This document shows, piece after piece, positions 7,977-16,955 of a DNA stretch of 64,000 nucleotides; position 1 is the stretch's first letter, and each line of letters opens with the position of its first letter. Source of the DNA: Clostridia bacterium (GTDB lineage: Bacteria; Bacillota; Clostridia; Oscillospirales; Acutalibacteraceae); assembly GCA_017461625.1 (NCBI GenBank), contig JAFTXJ010000008.1, positions 1-64,000 of the forward strand. The letters are read 5' to 3'. Position numbers and translations under genes: made by a program. The notes beneath the pieces are model-generated. The model saw only the letters and a program-made list of their open reading frames with translations. It did not search any database and was not told where the DNA came from.

Positions 7977-9278
7977 ATGAGAATTTATGATATTATCCAA
8001 AAGAAAAAGCAGGGCGAAGCCCTAACAAAAGAAGAAATAGAATTTTTTGTAAACGGCTTTACCTCAGGTGATATACACGATTATCAGGCATCTGCGTTGA
8101 TGATGGCAATATGGTTTAACGGAATGACTGATGAAGAAATAACCGATTTGACTCTTGCAATGGCTCATTCGGGGGATATGATTGATTTGAGCGATATTGA
8201 CGGCTTCACTGTTGACAAGCACTCAACAGGTGGAGTTGGTGACAAGACCACGCTCATTGTAGCCCCCATAGTTGCCGCTTGCGGTGGTAAGGTTGCCAAA
8301 ATGTCGGGCAGAGGCCTCGGTCACACAGGCGGAACAATTGATAAGCTTGAATCAATTGCCGGCTTTGACACTGCGCTTTCAAAAGAAAACTTTGTCAAAG
8401 CCGTAAATCAGCACGGGATTTGTGTGGTTGGACAAACTGGTAATCTTGCGCCTGCCGATAAAAAGCTCTATGCTCTTCGTGATGTTACCGCAACTGTTGA
8501 CAGTATTCCTCTTATCGCTTCAAGCATTATGAGTAAAAAGCTTGCCGCAGGCTCACAGGGGATTGTCCTTGATGTTAAAACAGGTAGTGGTGCTTTTATG
8601 AAAACTGTTGAAGCATCAACTGAATTGGCACAAAAAATGGTGGCAATCGGAAATGCCGCAGGCAAAAAAACAGTTGCACTTATTACCGATATGGATGTGC
8701 CACTGGGCAATGCTATAGGTAACTCCCTTGAAGTGATTGAGGCAATAAATGTGTTAAACGGCAAGCAGAAAGACGACCTTTTCGAGGTTTGCATTGCCCT
8801 TGCATCAAATATGCTGAGCTTGGTTCACTCAAAGAGTTATGATGAGTGTGAAAAAATGGCACTTGATGCTGTTGAAAACGGCTCAGCCCTCCAAAAGCTC
8901 AAAGCAATGGTTATGGCTCAGGGCGGTAATGGTGAATGGATTGAAAATCCTGATTTGTTCCCTAAAGCAGAACATAGCTTTGAAATTATTTGTGAAAACG
9001 ACGGCTTTATCAGCTTTATGGATGCTCAAAAAATCGGCACTTCGTCTGTTATTCTCGGTGCAGGCAGAGAAAGTAAGGATGATACAATCGATTTTTCGGC
9101 AGGTATTTTGCTTCATAAAAAAACAGGGGACAGGGTTCAGAAAGGCGACATCCTCGCAACCCTTTATTCAAATAAAAAAGGCAGCTTCTCTTCTGCTGAA
9201 AAGCTGTTTAAAAGTGCACTTGAATTTTCTGACCATTACACAAAAACCAATAATGCAGTAATAAAAGTGATAAAATAA
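7977..9278 (+). CDS. pdp: pyrimidine-nucleoside phosphorylase
   Basis: Phosphorolysis of uridine, thymidine or deoxyuridine to the base and (deoxy)ribose-1-phosphate. The 433-residue product has the thymidine phosphorylase signature KMSGRGLGHTGGTIDKLES, the phosphate loop DKHSTGGVGDKTT and the conserved AxSIMSKKLAAG segment. Length and motifs favour the clostridial/Bacillus pdp type over E. coli deoA. Its ATG directly follows the deoB stop codon, so the two form one nucleoside-catabolic unit. Confidence 0.93.
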   Translation: MRIYDIIQKKKQGEALTKEEIEFFVNGFTSGDIHDYQASALMMAIWFNGMTDEEITDLTLAMAHSGDMIDLSDIDGFTVDKHSTGGVGDKTTLIVAPIVAACGGKVAKMSGRGLGHTGGTIDKLESIAGFDTALSKENFVKAVNQHGICVVGQTGNLAPADKKLYALRDVTATVDSIPLIASSIMSKKLAAGSQGIVLDVKTGSGAFMKTVEASTELAQKMVAIGNAAGKKTVALITDMDVPLGNAIGNSLEVIEAINVLNGKQKDDLFEVCIALASNMLSLVHSKSYDECEKMALDAVENGSALQKLKAMVMAQGGNGEWIENPDLFPKAEHSFEIICENDGFISFMDAQKIGTSSVILGAGRESKDDTIDFSAGILLHKKTGDRVQKGDILATLYSNKKGSFSSAEKLFKSALEFSDHYTKTNNAVIKVIK

Positions 9279-9307
9279 TTGCATTGACATAATTTATATG
9301 ATAAAAT
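9279..9307 (+). promoter_or_regulatory. promoter for argH
   Basis: TTGCAT (9279-9284), 17-nt spacer, TAAAAT (9302-9307). It begins at the stop codon of pdp. Confidence 0.65.
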
Positions 9308-9339
9308 AGCTAAGATTTATAAACTAAGGAGCGACAAAA

Positions 9340-10659
9340 ATGAAACTTTGGGCAGGCCGTTTTTCAAAAGAGGCTGATAAAAAAACCAACGACTTCAATT
9401 CATCAATAGCAACCGATAGCCGTATGTATATGGAAGATATCAACGGCAGCATCGGTCACGCAACAATGCTTGGTGCACAGGGAATTATCAGCACGGAGGA
9501 TTGCGATATTATAGTTAAAGAGCTTAATAAAATCCGTGATGAAATCACAGCAGGTGAGCTTATGATTGACCCGGATGCAGAGGATATTCACACCTTTATT
9601 GAGCAGACACTCACTGCCCGTGTAGGCGACCCGGGTAAAAGACTTCACACAGCCCGTAGCCGTAATGACCAGGTTGCTACCGATGTGAGAATGTACCTTA
9701 AAAAAGAATGTGCATCAATCAAGGCTCAGCTTGAGGAACTTCTCACAGTTCTCCAAAAGAAAAAGAAAGAATATTCCAAAATGGTTATGCCGGGCTACAC
9801 TCATCTTCAGCGTGCTCAGCCTATTACAATGGGTTACCACTTCGGTGCATACATTGAAATGTTTAAGCGTGATGTCAGCCGACTTGAAGATGCCGTTGAA
9901 AGAATGGATGTTTCGCCCCTCGGCTCAGGTGCTTTGGCAGGCACTACATATCCTATTAACAGAGCAATGTCTGCCGAGCTTTTAGGTTTTTCAGGCGGAT
10001 ATACACAGAACACTCTTGATGGTGTTGCAGACAGAGATTTCTGCGCTGAAATTGCTTGCGCAATGTCACTTATTATGGTGCATCTTTCACGTTTTAGTGA
10101 AGAGATTATTCTCTGGTGCTCCTGGGAGTTTAAATTTGTTGAGCTTGATGATGCATTTTCAACAGGCTCCAGCATTATGCCACAGAAGAAAAACCCTGAC
10201 CTTGCAGAGCTTATCCGCGGTAAGGCAGGTCGTGTTTTCGGTGATTTGAACGCACTTCTCACAATGATGAAAGGTCTTCCTCTTGCATACAACAAAGATA
10301 TGCAGGAAGATAAAGACCTTACATTTGAAGCTATTGACACAGTGAGAATGTGCCTTACAGCATTTATTCCTATGATTGACACAATGACCGCTTTGCCCGA
10401 AAATATGAGAAAAGCAGCTGCAGGCGGATTTATTAACGCCACCGACTGTGCAGATTATCTTGTAAGCAAGGGACTTGCTTTCCGTGATGCATACAAGGCT
10501 ACAGGCGAAATCGTTGCATTCTGCATTGCAAACAACTATACCCTTGAAACTCTTCCCCTTGATGAGTACAAAAAAATCTGCGACCTCTTTGATGACGGCG
10601 TTTATGACGCAATCAACCTTGAAACATGCGTTAAAAGAAGAGGACTTTTTGATATTTGA
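9340..10659 (+). CDS. argH: argininosuccinate lyase
   Basis: Last step of arginine biosynthesis: argininosuccinate to arginine plus fumarate. Fumarase/aspartase superfamily motifs are all visible: MKLWAGRFSK start, TARSRNDQVATD, SPLGSGALAGT and the catalytic-serine signature GSSIMPQKKNPD. The 439-residue protein stops after ETCVKRRGLFDI, roughly 15-20 residues before the usual GG(T/P)AP-containing end, so the C-terminal helix is short. No other arg genes lie nearby; argG is not in the window. Confidence 0.95.
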   Translation: MKLWAGRFSKEADKKTNDFNSSIATDSRMYMEDINGSIGHATMLGAQGIISTEDCDIIVKELNKIRDEITAGELMIDPDAEDIHTFIEQTLTARVGDPGKRLHTARSRNDQVATDVRMYLKKECASIKAQLEELLTVLQKKKKEYSKMVMPGYTHLQRAQPITMGYHFGAYIEMFKRDVSRLEDAVERMDVSPLGSGALAGTTYPINRAMSAELLGFSGGYTQNTLDGVADRDFCAEIACAMSLIMVHLSRFSEEIILWCSWEFKFVELDDAFSTGSSIMPQKKNPDLAELIRGKAGRVFGDLNALLTMMKGLPLAYNKDMQEDKDLTFEAIDTVRMCLTAFIPMIDTMTALPENMRKAAAGGFINATDCADYLVSKGLAFRDAYKATGEIVAFCIANNYTLETLPLDEYKKICDLFDDGVYDAINLETCVKRRGLFDI

Positions 10660-10680
10660 ATATAATATGGGGTGAGTATT

Positions 10681-11166
10681 ATGATTCAAAAAGATAAATA
10701 TTCAACTGAAAATTGCACAAGAATATATTTGTTTAATCATGAGCAATATCTTGAAGTTTTAAACAGAATAAGAAAAGATACCCAAAAAATTATAATTATT
10801 CAAATAGACGGTTATGAAGAAGATGACCCGATTGTTAATACTGCAATGGAAATGATGATATTGGAAGAGAAAGAGAAAACAAGCCAATGGTACGGTACAC
10901 TGACAAGTAGTGATAGAGGCTTACAATATACTTTCTTGAAAAAAAGAAACTTTTTCGATTATTTGAGTTGCTTTGAATCTTTTTTTATTTCAGATATTAG
11001 CAATAATGGTTATGAGGTCAAAAATACAGATTTTGGTATTGATGACATTGCTTTTATTGATTCAAACGGTGAGTTGTTATTTTATACCACAACTCACGAA
11101 GGTATTGCGGCTATTAACAAGAAATACATGAAAGAAAAAGGCATTTTGTGTCCGCTTCGTTCATAA
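10681..11166 (+). CDS. hypothetical protein
   Basis: A 161-residue soluble protein. The start is set at ATG 10681, with GGGGTGAG just upstream; a GTG at 10672 inside that site is less likely. It is rich in Lys, Glu and aromatic residues, with no signal peptide or membrane segment. I recognise no domain. The end FYTTTHEGIAAINKKYMKEK resembles immunity- or SMI1-like small proteins only vaguely. It follows argH by 21 nt without a clear promoter and may be read through from it. Confidence 0.6.
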   Translation: MIQKDKYSTENCTRIYLFNHEQYLEVLNRIRKDTQKIIIIQIDGYEEDDPIVNTAMEMMILEEKEKTSQWYGTLTSSDRGLQYTFLKKRNFFDYLSCFESFFISDISNNGYEVKNTDFGIDDIAFIDSNGELLFYTTTHEGIAAINKKYMKEKGILCPLRS

Positions 11167-11180
11167 ATTTAAATCAATAA

Positions 11181-11204
11181 AGGAGGGCGGTCGCCCTCCT
11201 TTTG
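11181..11204. terminator. bidirectional terminator between convergent genes
   Basis: AGGAGGGCG / CGCCCTCCT stem with A's on the left and T's on the right, between the + strand hypothetical gene and the - strand GH110-like gene. Confidence 0.75.
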
Positions 11205-12836
11205 CTATGTCACCATATTATTTTGCTCGTCTATTTTGCCCACGCAATTTGTTGTGATTGAATACGGTGCATCAAAAACATTGTTTTTGATTTCCGCTTC
11301 TCTCAGATATTCAAGCCATATCAGGTGCTTGCCCTCCCGTGGGCATTTGAAAATGTTATTTACAAGTGTCAGCTTGCCGTGTACAAATTCTTTTGAATTT
11401 TTATCCATAACCTTTGGTGTGTAGCGTATGGTTGGTGCTCCTTGCCACATTTTTGCATAGTCGCAGTTGCTTATGGTATTGTTTCTGAAAATGATTTCGT
11501 TTGTATATCCTGACTCAAACCAGAAGTTGCAGTCATCTTCAATCAAAAGTGCAGGCCCCCACAGGTTACGGAACTGATTGTTTTCAATAATAACTTCGCC
11601 CCTTGTGGTGCAAAGAATCCCTCTGCCCGATGTGGGGCCGAAGCTGCAGTTTCTTACATAAAGGTCGGGCGTCCAGGTTGCATTTTCAACCACATCTTTT
11701 TTTAGTGTTATGTCAGGTAATTTGCCTTTGAGATAAAGTTTGATGTCTGTGTCGTTGAGCCTTTTGTAATCCGTCACTTCTGCACTTGAGTATGGAATAA
11801 GTGTGTCCCATTTGATAAAGTCAATTTTGTCACCTTTTTCAAATGCCTGAAAGCCCCATGTTTCGGGGTGCATAAAGCGAACGGTTATGCTGTTTTTACG
11901 CTTGTTTTTTCTTATTATGCGAAGATGTGTGCCGTGGACGTTGATGTAATCGTCGTGAGCACCGTTTGCTTTGCAGTTTTCAATTGTGAGTTTGCCCTTG
12001 CAACCTGAAAACTGAAAAAAGTCTGCCGTGCTTGCGGTTGTGCGACCCTTACGGGGAGTAAAATCACAGTTGCGGAATGTTACCGTGTCACAAAATTGTG
12101 AAACCATACCCAACCCATGCATAAATTCAACTTTCAGATTTTCAAAGGTAAGGTTTTTGCATCGCTGAAAAAGGCTTCCTGTCTGGTCACGGACAATGCT
12201 TCTTGTTTGCATTATATAACCTGCAGGGAAAAATGCAGATCTATTTTTAAGCGTTACCTTTAGGGTATATTTTCCTGTTTGCTCAACCTTAGAGAATGCA
12301 AGGTCAGCTTTGCTGAAATCGCGGCATTGCTGAGTTTCAGGGTCATAGAGCTTAAAATATCTGCCCTTGCCGATGTGCTTGCTTTCCCACAAAGGCTTGC
12401 CGTCGGCACCCGGTTCACCCTCCCAAATAATGTCGTTTTTCTTTATCCGAAAACGACATTCGGGATTTATTTTTATTTCACATTCACCGTCATTGTTTGA
12501 CAGAATTTCAAATTCAGTCATTGTGGGGCAGGCGTAGTCAATACGGAGGTTTTTAACGGCAATGTTTTCACATTCATCAAAAAGCAGGGGAGTCATCTTA
12601 CCATGGATGAGAATAGAGGCTCCATTGCCGTCAATGGTGATGTTTTTCTTTTGCTTAAGGTAAATTGCACTTCTGCGAAGACCCTTGGGATTTTCGTGCT
12701 TTTTAGCGGTGTTTGAGCAAAAATATCCTGTAAGTTCAAATGAATCATCTTGCCACACATGGTAGATTTTATTTTTTTGCAGTGTAACACAGTCTCCGTT
12801 TTTGATATTTAAAAATAAACTGCTGAGTTTATTCAT
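11205..12836 (-). CDS. GH110-like alpha-galactosidase, right-handed beta-helix
   Basis: A 543-residue parallel beta-helix protein resembling GH110 exo-alpha-1,3-galactosidases (the blood-group-B-cleaving type). Visible family-like blocks are NITIDGNGASILIHG, FQFSGCKGKLTIENC, AHDDYINVHGTHLRII and a late run of short NN/F beta-helix rungs. It lacks a signal peptide, so it may act on imported oligosaccharides. The start is set at ATG 12836; an in-frame TTG lies at 12857. It has its own promoter. Assignment to GH110 rests on motif memory; another beta-helix glycosidase family is the alternative. Confidence 0.7.
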   Translation of the reverse strand: MNKLSSLFLNIKNGDCVTLQKNKIYHVWQDDSFELTGYFCSNTAKKHENPKGLRRSAIYLKQKKNITIDGNGASILIHGKMTPLLFDECENIAVKNLRIDYACPTMTEFEILSNNDGECEIKINPECRFRIKKNDIIWEGEPGADGKPLWESKHIGKGRYFKLYDPETQQCRDFSKADLAFSKVEQTGKYTLKVTLKNRSAFFPAGYIMQTRSIVRDQTGSLFQRCKNLTFENLKVEFMHGLGMVSQFCDTVTFRNCDFTPRKGRTTASTADFFQFSGCKGKLTIENCKANGAHDDYINVHGTHLRIIRKNKRKNSITVRFMHPETWGFQAFEKGDKIDFIKWDTLIPYSSAEVTDYKRLNDTDIKLYLKGKLPDITLKKDVVENATWTPDLYVRNCSFGPTSGRGILCTTRGEVIIENNQFRNLWGPALLIEDDCNFWFESGYTNEIIFRNNTISNCDYAKMWQGAPTIRYTPKVMDKNSKEFVHGKLTLVNNIFKCPREGKHLIWLEYLREAEIKNNVFDAPYSITTNCVGKIDEQNNMVT

Positions 12837-12875
12837 GCTATCACCGTATTTCAACAATATTTTTAACTAAAATTA

Positions 12876-12904
12876 AATATACTTTAAATGCAGTGAAAAA
12901 TCAA
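12876..12904 (-). promoter_or_regulatory. promoter for the GH110-like gene
   Basis: On the minus strand TTGATT (12904-12899), 17-nt spacer, TATATT (12881-12876). Confidence 0.65.
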
Positions 12905-12951
12905 TATAAAAAATTTAAAAATATGTGTTACGGTTTTGATACAATCTTGTC

Positions 12952-13056
12952 TAATTAAGTAGGTGGGGAGTAATATCTTCCTGCCACCGTCGGGGGTGTG
13001 AATAAACACCGCAGGCAGGGGGCGAACCTCTTGTGTAAAAGCAAGGGGTTCTTTTC
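12952..13056 (+). ncRNA. candidate structured small RNA, ~100 nt, unknown family
   Basis: An extended -10 (TGATACAAT, 12937-12945) precedes it. Hairpin 1 pairs GGTGG (12962-12966) with CCACC (12984-12988). Hairpin 2 pairs GGTGT (12995-12999) with ACACC (13006-13010). CCTGCC (12980-12985) can instead pair with GGCAGG (13014-13019), which excludes hairpin 1. It ends in a terminator, GAACCTCTTG / CAAGGGGTTC plus TTTT (13024-13056). A separate promoter for the nitroreductase follows, so the RNA looks free-standing. It lacks the SRP GGAAG core and does not match 6S or common riboswitches by eye. Confidence 0.55.
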
Positions 13057-13065
13057 TTTAAACTG

Positions 13066-13094
13066 TTGTATAATTTTAAAGAATGTATTATAAT
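13066..13094 (+). promoter_or_regulatory. promoter for the nitroreductase gene
   Basis: TTGTAT (13066-13071), 17-nt spacer, TATAAT (13089-13094), downstream of the small-RNA terminator. Confidence 0.65.
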
Positions 13095-13125
13095 TATAAT
13101 AAGGAAAATTTAAGGAGCGTTTTTT

Positions 13126-13653
13126 ATGAATTTTATAGAAATTGCTGAGGCACGCCAATCCTGCCGAAATTATGATGAAAATAAACCGGTTGAAAAAGAA
13201 AAAATTGATGCTATTTTGGAAGCAGCTCGTCTTTCTCCGTCTGCTTGCAACGGTCAGCCGTATCATTTTACCGTTTGTCAGGGCGAAACAGCCAAAAAGG
13301 TTGCCAAAGCCACAACCGGACTGGGTATGAATAAGTTTGCTCCTGATGCACCTGTTTTGATTGTTGTGTCAGAAGAGCCTTATACCAAAATGGCAGCCGC
13401 AGGTTCAGTTGTGAGTAAAAATGACTACCGTTCAATGGATATCGGTATTGCTGTGGCATACCTCACCGCAGAAGCGGCGGTACAGGGCTTGGGCTCTTGT
13501 ATCCTCGGTTGGTTTGATGGTTCGGAAGTTAAAAAAATTTGCGGAATCAAACACACCGTCAGATTAGTGATTGCAGTTGGTTATCCTAAAGAGGGCGACA
13601 GACTTCGCACCAAAAAGCGAAAATCAATTGAAGAACTTGCAACATACAAATAA
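13126..13653 (+). CDS. nitroreductase family protein
   Basis: A 175-residue FMN-dependent NAD(P)H oxidoreductase of the nitroreductase fold. Visible: the N-terminal FMN-phosphate motif RQSCRNYDENKPV, SPSACNGQPYHFTV, and the C-terminal GSCILGWFDGSEVKKI and AVGYPKEGDRLR segments. Short members of this group reduce nitro compounds, quinones or flavins; the physiological substrate is unknown. GGAGCG precedes the ATG. It has its own promoter and ends at a bidirectional terminator. Confidence 0.9.
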   Translation: MNFIEIAEARQSCRNYDENKPVEKEKIDAILEAARLSPSACNGQPYHFTVCQGETAKKVAKATTGLGMNKFAPDAPVLIVVSEEPYTKMAAAGSVVSKNDYRSMDIGIAVAYLTAEAAVQGLGSCILGWFDGSEVKKICGIKHTVRLVIAVGYPKEGDRLRTKKRKSIEELATYK

Positions 13654-13657
13654 AATT

Positions 13658-13690
13658 TATGGGTACAGCCTGAACTGTACCCATATTTTT
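13658..13690. terminator. bidirectional terminator
   Basis: ATGGGTACAG / CTGTACCCAT stem between convergent genes, with T's on both strands. Confidence 0.8.
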
Positions 13691-16613
13691 ATATGCCTAT
13701 TGTGATGATTTCAAAGGGTTTAAACTCGATGATGTCGGTTTCTCCTTCAATGTCTTCAAGCATATTGAGAAGCTTGACCTTACTTGGCAGCTTAATTGTT
13801 CCGCGTGTTCCGTCTTGCTCGCAAAGTCTGATAACCGTCATTTTGCCGTCTTCACTCTTTTTAATAGCCTGAAGATATAACGGCTCAAATGTGGGCAAGC
13901 TCCATTCACAGTCCGCCTTAATAAGGGGAGTGTTATATTGAAGTGCAAGGCGGTTGATGTCTGCCGAAACAGCATCATTCTTGTGAGGAACTATCATATA
14001 TAGGAAGCTGTGCTTACCTATGTCAGATGTAACATCAGGTCGTTCTGTGGCTCTTAACAGTGACAGGCTCATTGAATTATCGAGTAAACCTACACCATAT
14101 TTACCGTCATTGATAAGAGCAACACCACCGCCTGATTCTGAAAGGTCACACCATTTATGGTGGCAGGTTTCAAACCTTGCCTGTTGCCAGGTGGTGTTGC
14201 GATGTGTCTCACGCTCAATAAAGCCTGCCGATGTGTCACAAAGAGCCTTTCTTGTTAAAACGTTGCAATTAAACTCCACCTTAGCAAGCTTGTGCTTTTC
14301 GTTCCAATCAACATTGCTTTCCACCTCAATACCTCTGCTTCGACGGAAAAATCTGATAAGCATTTCCCAAGTGGACTTTTCTGTTACCAGTGTAACACCT
14401 AAGGTGAGGCTTTCTGAATCACTTTCAACCAATGTGAGAGGAGAAGCTATTTTAACTTTAATCTCTTTTTCACGGTAGTTGGGGAGGATGTCCCACGCAT
14501 CATAGTTGCCGGGGCAGTCCACAAAAATTTTAAGCTTATTAAATTCTCCGTTTGTCCATTCCCTTGAAAGCTCTTTGTCATAAAGCGAAGCCATTGAGCC
14601 GTCGGGGTTAAACTTGACTTTGTAATATTCGGTTTCAAGATTATTATCGTCAAAATCAAACCAGTTACCGTTGTAAGCGGTTTTTCTTAAATTTTTGCCT
14701 GAAAGGGCGGGTATATCGGGAACAATCCAATTTCCCTTTTTGCCGTAGCGTGTAGCGGTTCCGTTTTTATTTTCCACAAAGGTCAGAGCGTTTCTTTTAA
14801 AGTTAAGAGAGTTAAAATACTTTGTTCCTGTGCCGATAATTTTATCAAGAGCTTGCTCAATTTCGGAATAATCTCTCATTGCATCTTCATACACAGGGTG
14901 AATGTGAGATCCCGGGAGAATATCGTGAAACTGATTTATCAAAAACTTTTTGTAAAGCTCGGTGATTTCGGCTGTTTTGTTTTCATTTTTTAAAACGCAA
15001 AGCATTTCTGCCATTCTGAACTTTTCTTCAAGTCTGCGGTTTGCACGTTTGATGTAGCTTTTTGTGGTGAAAGTACCGCGGTGCATTTCAAGGTAAAGCT
15101 CACCGTCCCACACTTCAAGATTTTTGTTGTTTTTGAGATTTTTTTCAAGGAATTCTGCACCGCCTGTATGAGTGCATTTTGGCATAACAGCAAGCTTGTC
15201 AAAGCGGTTCATCATCTCAATCATTTCTTCGGTGCAGCCTGAACCACCGTCGCCATAGCCAAACATATTGAGTGTCTGACCGCCTGAATCCTTATCGATG
15301 TATGCTTCCCAGTTTTCCTGAATCTGTGAGGGCATATTCCATGTTATAAAGTGAGTCGGTGGAACACAGGCGTAAACCTCACTGCCGTCAATTCCTCGCC
15401 ATATAAAGTTGTTATGGGGGAATCTGTTTGTGTCATTCCAGGTAGACATTTTGTTTGATACAAAGTATTCCACACCGCTTTTTTTGAGAATCTGAGGTAA
15501 TACCCAACTGTTTCCGAAAACATCGGGCAGCCATGCATTATTAACACGTTTGCCAAACATTCTTTCATATGTTTTTTGACCGTAAAGACATTGCCTGATA
15601 AGGCTTTCGGCATTTGGCACATTACAGTCAGGCTCAACATACATTGCACCCACAGGCTCAAACTGACCGTTTGCTACCTTAACTTTCAACTCTTCAAACA
15701 CATCGGGGTAATATTTTTCAAGGGTTTCATAAGTGTACGGTTGAGTGTGAGTGTATTTAAAGTCAGGGTATCTGTCCATTAGGCGGAGCTGAATAAGAAC
15801 GGTGCGAAGATTTTTTTGAACCGAATGGATTCTTCGCCAATAATATGCAATATCAAGGTGTGAATGGGCAACCAACGCAACATCTCCGCAACCCTTATAA
15901 GTGTCATTGGCAAAGATAACATCTTCAATATATTTCTTTGCTTCATCAACACCTGCTAATTCATCAGATTCAAAATTGATGAAGTTCATAGCATTGTTCA
16001 GCTCTTTGTTAAGAAAAGCTCTGTAATCTTCATTAAAAAGTTCGCTTTTGGCAATGTCAAGCAAAAGCTCAAAGTCATACACAAGTCTCTGAACAGCGTG
16101 GTTAACAGTGCAGATATATGCACCCTCAAAAATCTGACGACAACCTCTCACAGAAAGGCTTTCGGGGTTACGCTCGTCATCAGGTTTGCTTCGGTTGTAA
16201 CCCATCATATCAAAATGAAGAGTTTCGTTTGTGTTAACATATGGTGAAAGCAACATTCTTTCTCTGTTGGGGTCAACTCCGCCTATGTATTTGCCGTTGA
16301 CCTTAACGCAGATTTCTGCAGCAGTTTTAAGTGAAAACCACAGCTCTTTGCCTTTTAAGTTATCAGGAATATCAACATCAGCCTTGATAAACGCTGTTCC
16401 GTCAGGGGTAAAATACATATCACCCTGTTTAAGCGGTCGGTAGTCAGCTGAATAATATTCAAATTTCATTTCGTCGGTTTGACGTGCATCTCTTATCTGA
16501 AGGTTTTTAATTTCCCATTTTTCATTATAAATATGCCTTTTAAGCCAGCCGAAACGTAAATCTGTCCATTCTTCGGGACGCATAGAACGCCTTACTACTT
16601 TAATATGAGCCAT
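13689..16613 (-). CDS. alpha-mannosidase, GH38
   Basis: A 974-residue glycoside hydrolase family 38 enzyme, hydrolysing alpha-mannosides. Motifs in order: the Zn-site HSHLDIAYYWR near residue 250, EPDCNVPNAESLIRQ, the nucleophile region WLPDVFGNSWVLPQ, and GYGDGGSGCTEEM, followed by the beta-sandwich domains. There is no signal peptide, so it is probably cytoplasmic and trims imported mannosides. Only 11 nt separate it from the upstream NifU-like gene, so they share a transcript. GGTG lies close to the ATG. Confidence 0.92.
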   Translation of the reverse strand: MAHIKVVRRSMRPEEWTDLRFGWLKRHIYNEKWEIKNLQIRDARQTDEMKFEYYSADYRPLKQGDMYFTPDGTAFIKADVDIPDNLKGKELWFSLKTAAEICVKVNGKYIGGVDPNRERMLLSPYVNTNETLHFDMMGYNRSKPDDERNPESLSVRGCRQIFEGAYICTVNHAVQRLVYDFELLLDIAKSELFNEDYRAFLNKELNNAMNFINFESDELAGVDEAKKYIEDVIFANDTYKGCGDVALVAHSHLDIAYYWRRIHSVQKNLRTVLIQLRLMDRYPDFKYTHTQPYTYETLEKYYPDVFEELKVKVANGQFEPVGAMYVEPDCNVPNAESLIRQCLYGQKTYERMFGKRVNNAWLPDVFGNSWVLPQILKKSGVEYFVSNKMSTWNDTNRFPHNNFIWRGIDGSEVYACVPPTHFITWNMPSQIQENWEAYIDKDSGGQTLNMFGYGDGGSGCTEEMIEMMNRFDKLAVMPKCTHTGGAEFLEKNLKNNKNLEVWDGELYLEMHRGTFTTKSYIKRANRRLEEKFRMAEMLCVLKNENKTAEITELYKKFLINQFHDILPGSHIHPVYEDAMRDYSEIEQALDKIIGTGTKYFNSLNFKRNALTFVENKNGTATRYGKKGNWIVPDIPALSGKNLRKTAYNGNWFDFDDNNLETEYYKVKFNPDGSMASLYDKELSREWTNGEFNKLKIFVDCPGNYDAWDILPNYREKEIKVKIASPLTLVESDSESLTLGVTLVTEKSTWEMLIRFFRRSRGIEVESNVDWNEKHKLAKVEFNCNVLTRKALCDTSAGFIERETHRNTTWQQARFETCHHKWCDLSESGGGVALINDGKYGVGLLDNSMSLSLLRATERPDVTSDIGKHSFLYMIVPHKNDAVSADINRLALQYNTPLIKADCEWSLPTFEPLYLQAIKKSEDGKMTVIRLCEQDGTRGTIKLPSKVKLLNMLEDIEGETDIIEFKPFEIITIGI

Positions 16614-16624
16614 AAATTTTCACC

Positions 16625-16858
16625 TCACACATCCTGAAAATAAGGCTTTTTGCGAATAGCCTTTATTTTAACTTCTTTTTTAAGATTCTTTTTTATTTCA
16701 CTTTCAATCCAATCAATACAGCGGTGAAGAATCAGGCATTTTGAACATTCGCCTCTGAAAATTAAAGTAAGCTCACCGTTTTCAAAGCTTACATATTCAA
16801 TCCAACCACCGTCACCCTGAAGCTTGGGTGATATAATTTCATTTATATATTTTTCCAT
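16625..16858 (-). CDS. NifU-like (C-terminal domain) mini-protein
   Basis: A 77-residue protein. ATG 16858 is preceded by GAGGCGG; longer frames upstream run through the neighbouring terminator and are rejected. It matches the NifU/Nfu C-terminal domain: KLQGDGGWIEYV gives the DGG motif and GECSKC gives the CxxC that binds an Fe-S cluster. The second Cys stretch (CLILHRC) is unlike the usual CPSS. It has its own TTGACA promoter and is cotranscribed with the mannosidase. A scaffold role in Fe-S assembly is the family expectation; the link to a mannosidase is unexplained. Confidence 0.75.
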   Translation of the reverse strand: MEKYINEIISPKLQGDGGWIEYVSFENGELTLIFRGECSKCLILHRCIDWIESEIKKNLKKEVKIKAIRKKPYFQDV

Positions 16859-16886
16859 AATACCGCCTCTTTTTCTGCTTTTAAAA

Positions 16887-16915
16887 ATCGTAACATTTAA
16901 TTGAAACAATGTCAA
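16887..16915 (-). promoter_or_regulatory. promoter for the NifU-like/GH38 operon
   Basis: Minus strand TTGACA (16915-16910), 17-nt spacer, TACGAT (16892-16887). Confidence 0.7.
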
Positions 16916-16918
16916 TAA

Positions 16919-16949
16919 AAAAGCTGAGACACCGAAGCATCTCAGCTCA
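16919..16949 (-). terminator. terminator of the AGCS symporter gene
   Basis: AGCTGAGA / TCTCAGCT stem capped by a TTCG tetraloop region, followed on the minus strand by a T-run. Confidence 0.8.
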
Positions 16950-16955
16950 AAATTT

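Noticed and set aside
12955-13266. 103-codon minus-strand frame over the small RNA
   Set aside because: It crosses two terminator/promoter signals and the nitroreductase gene and has no recognisable protein features.
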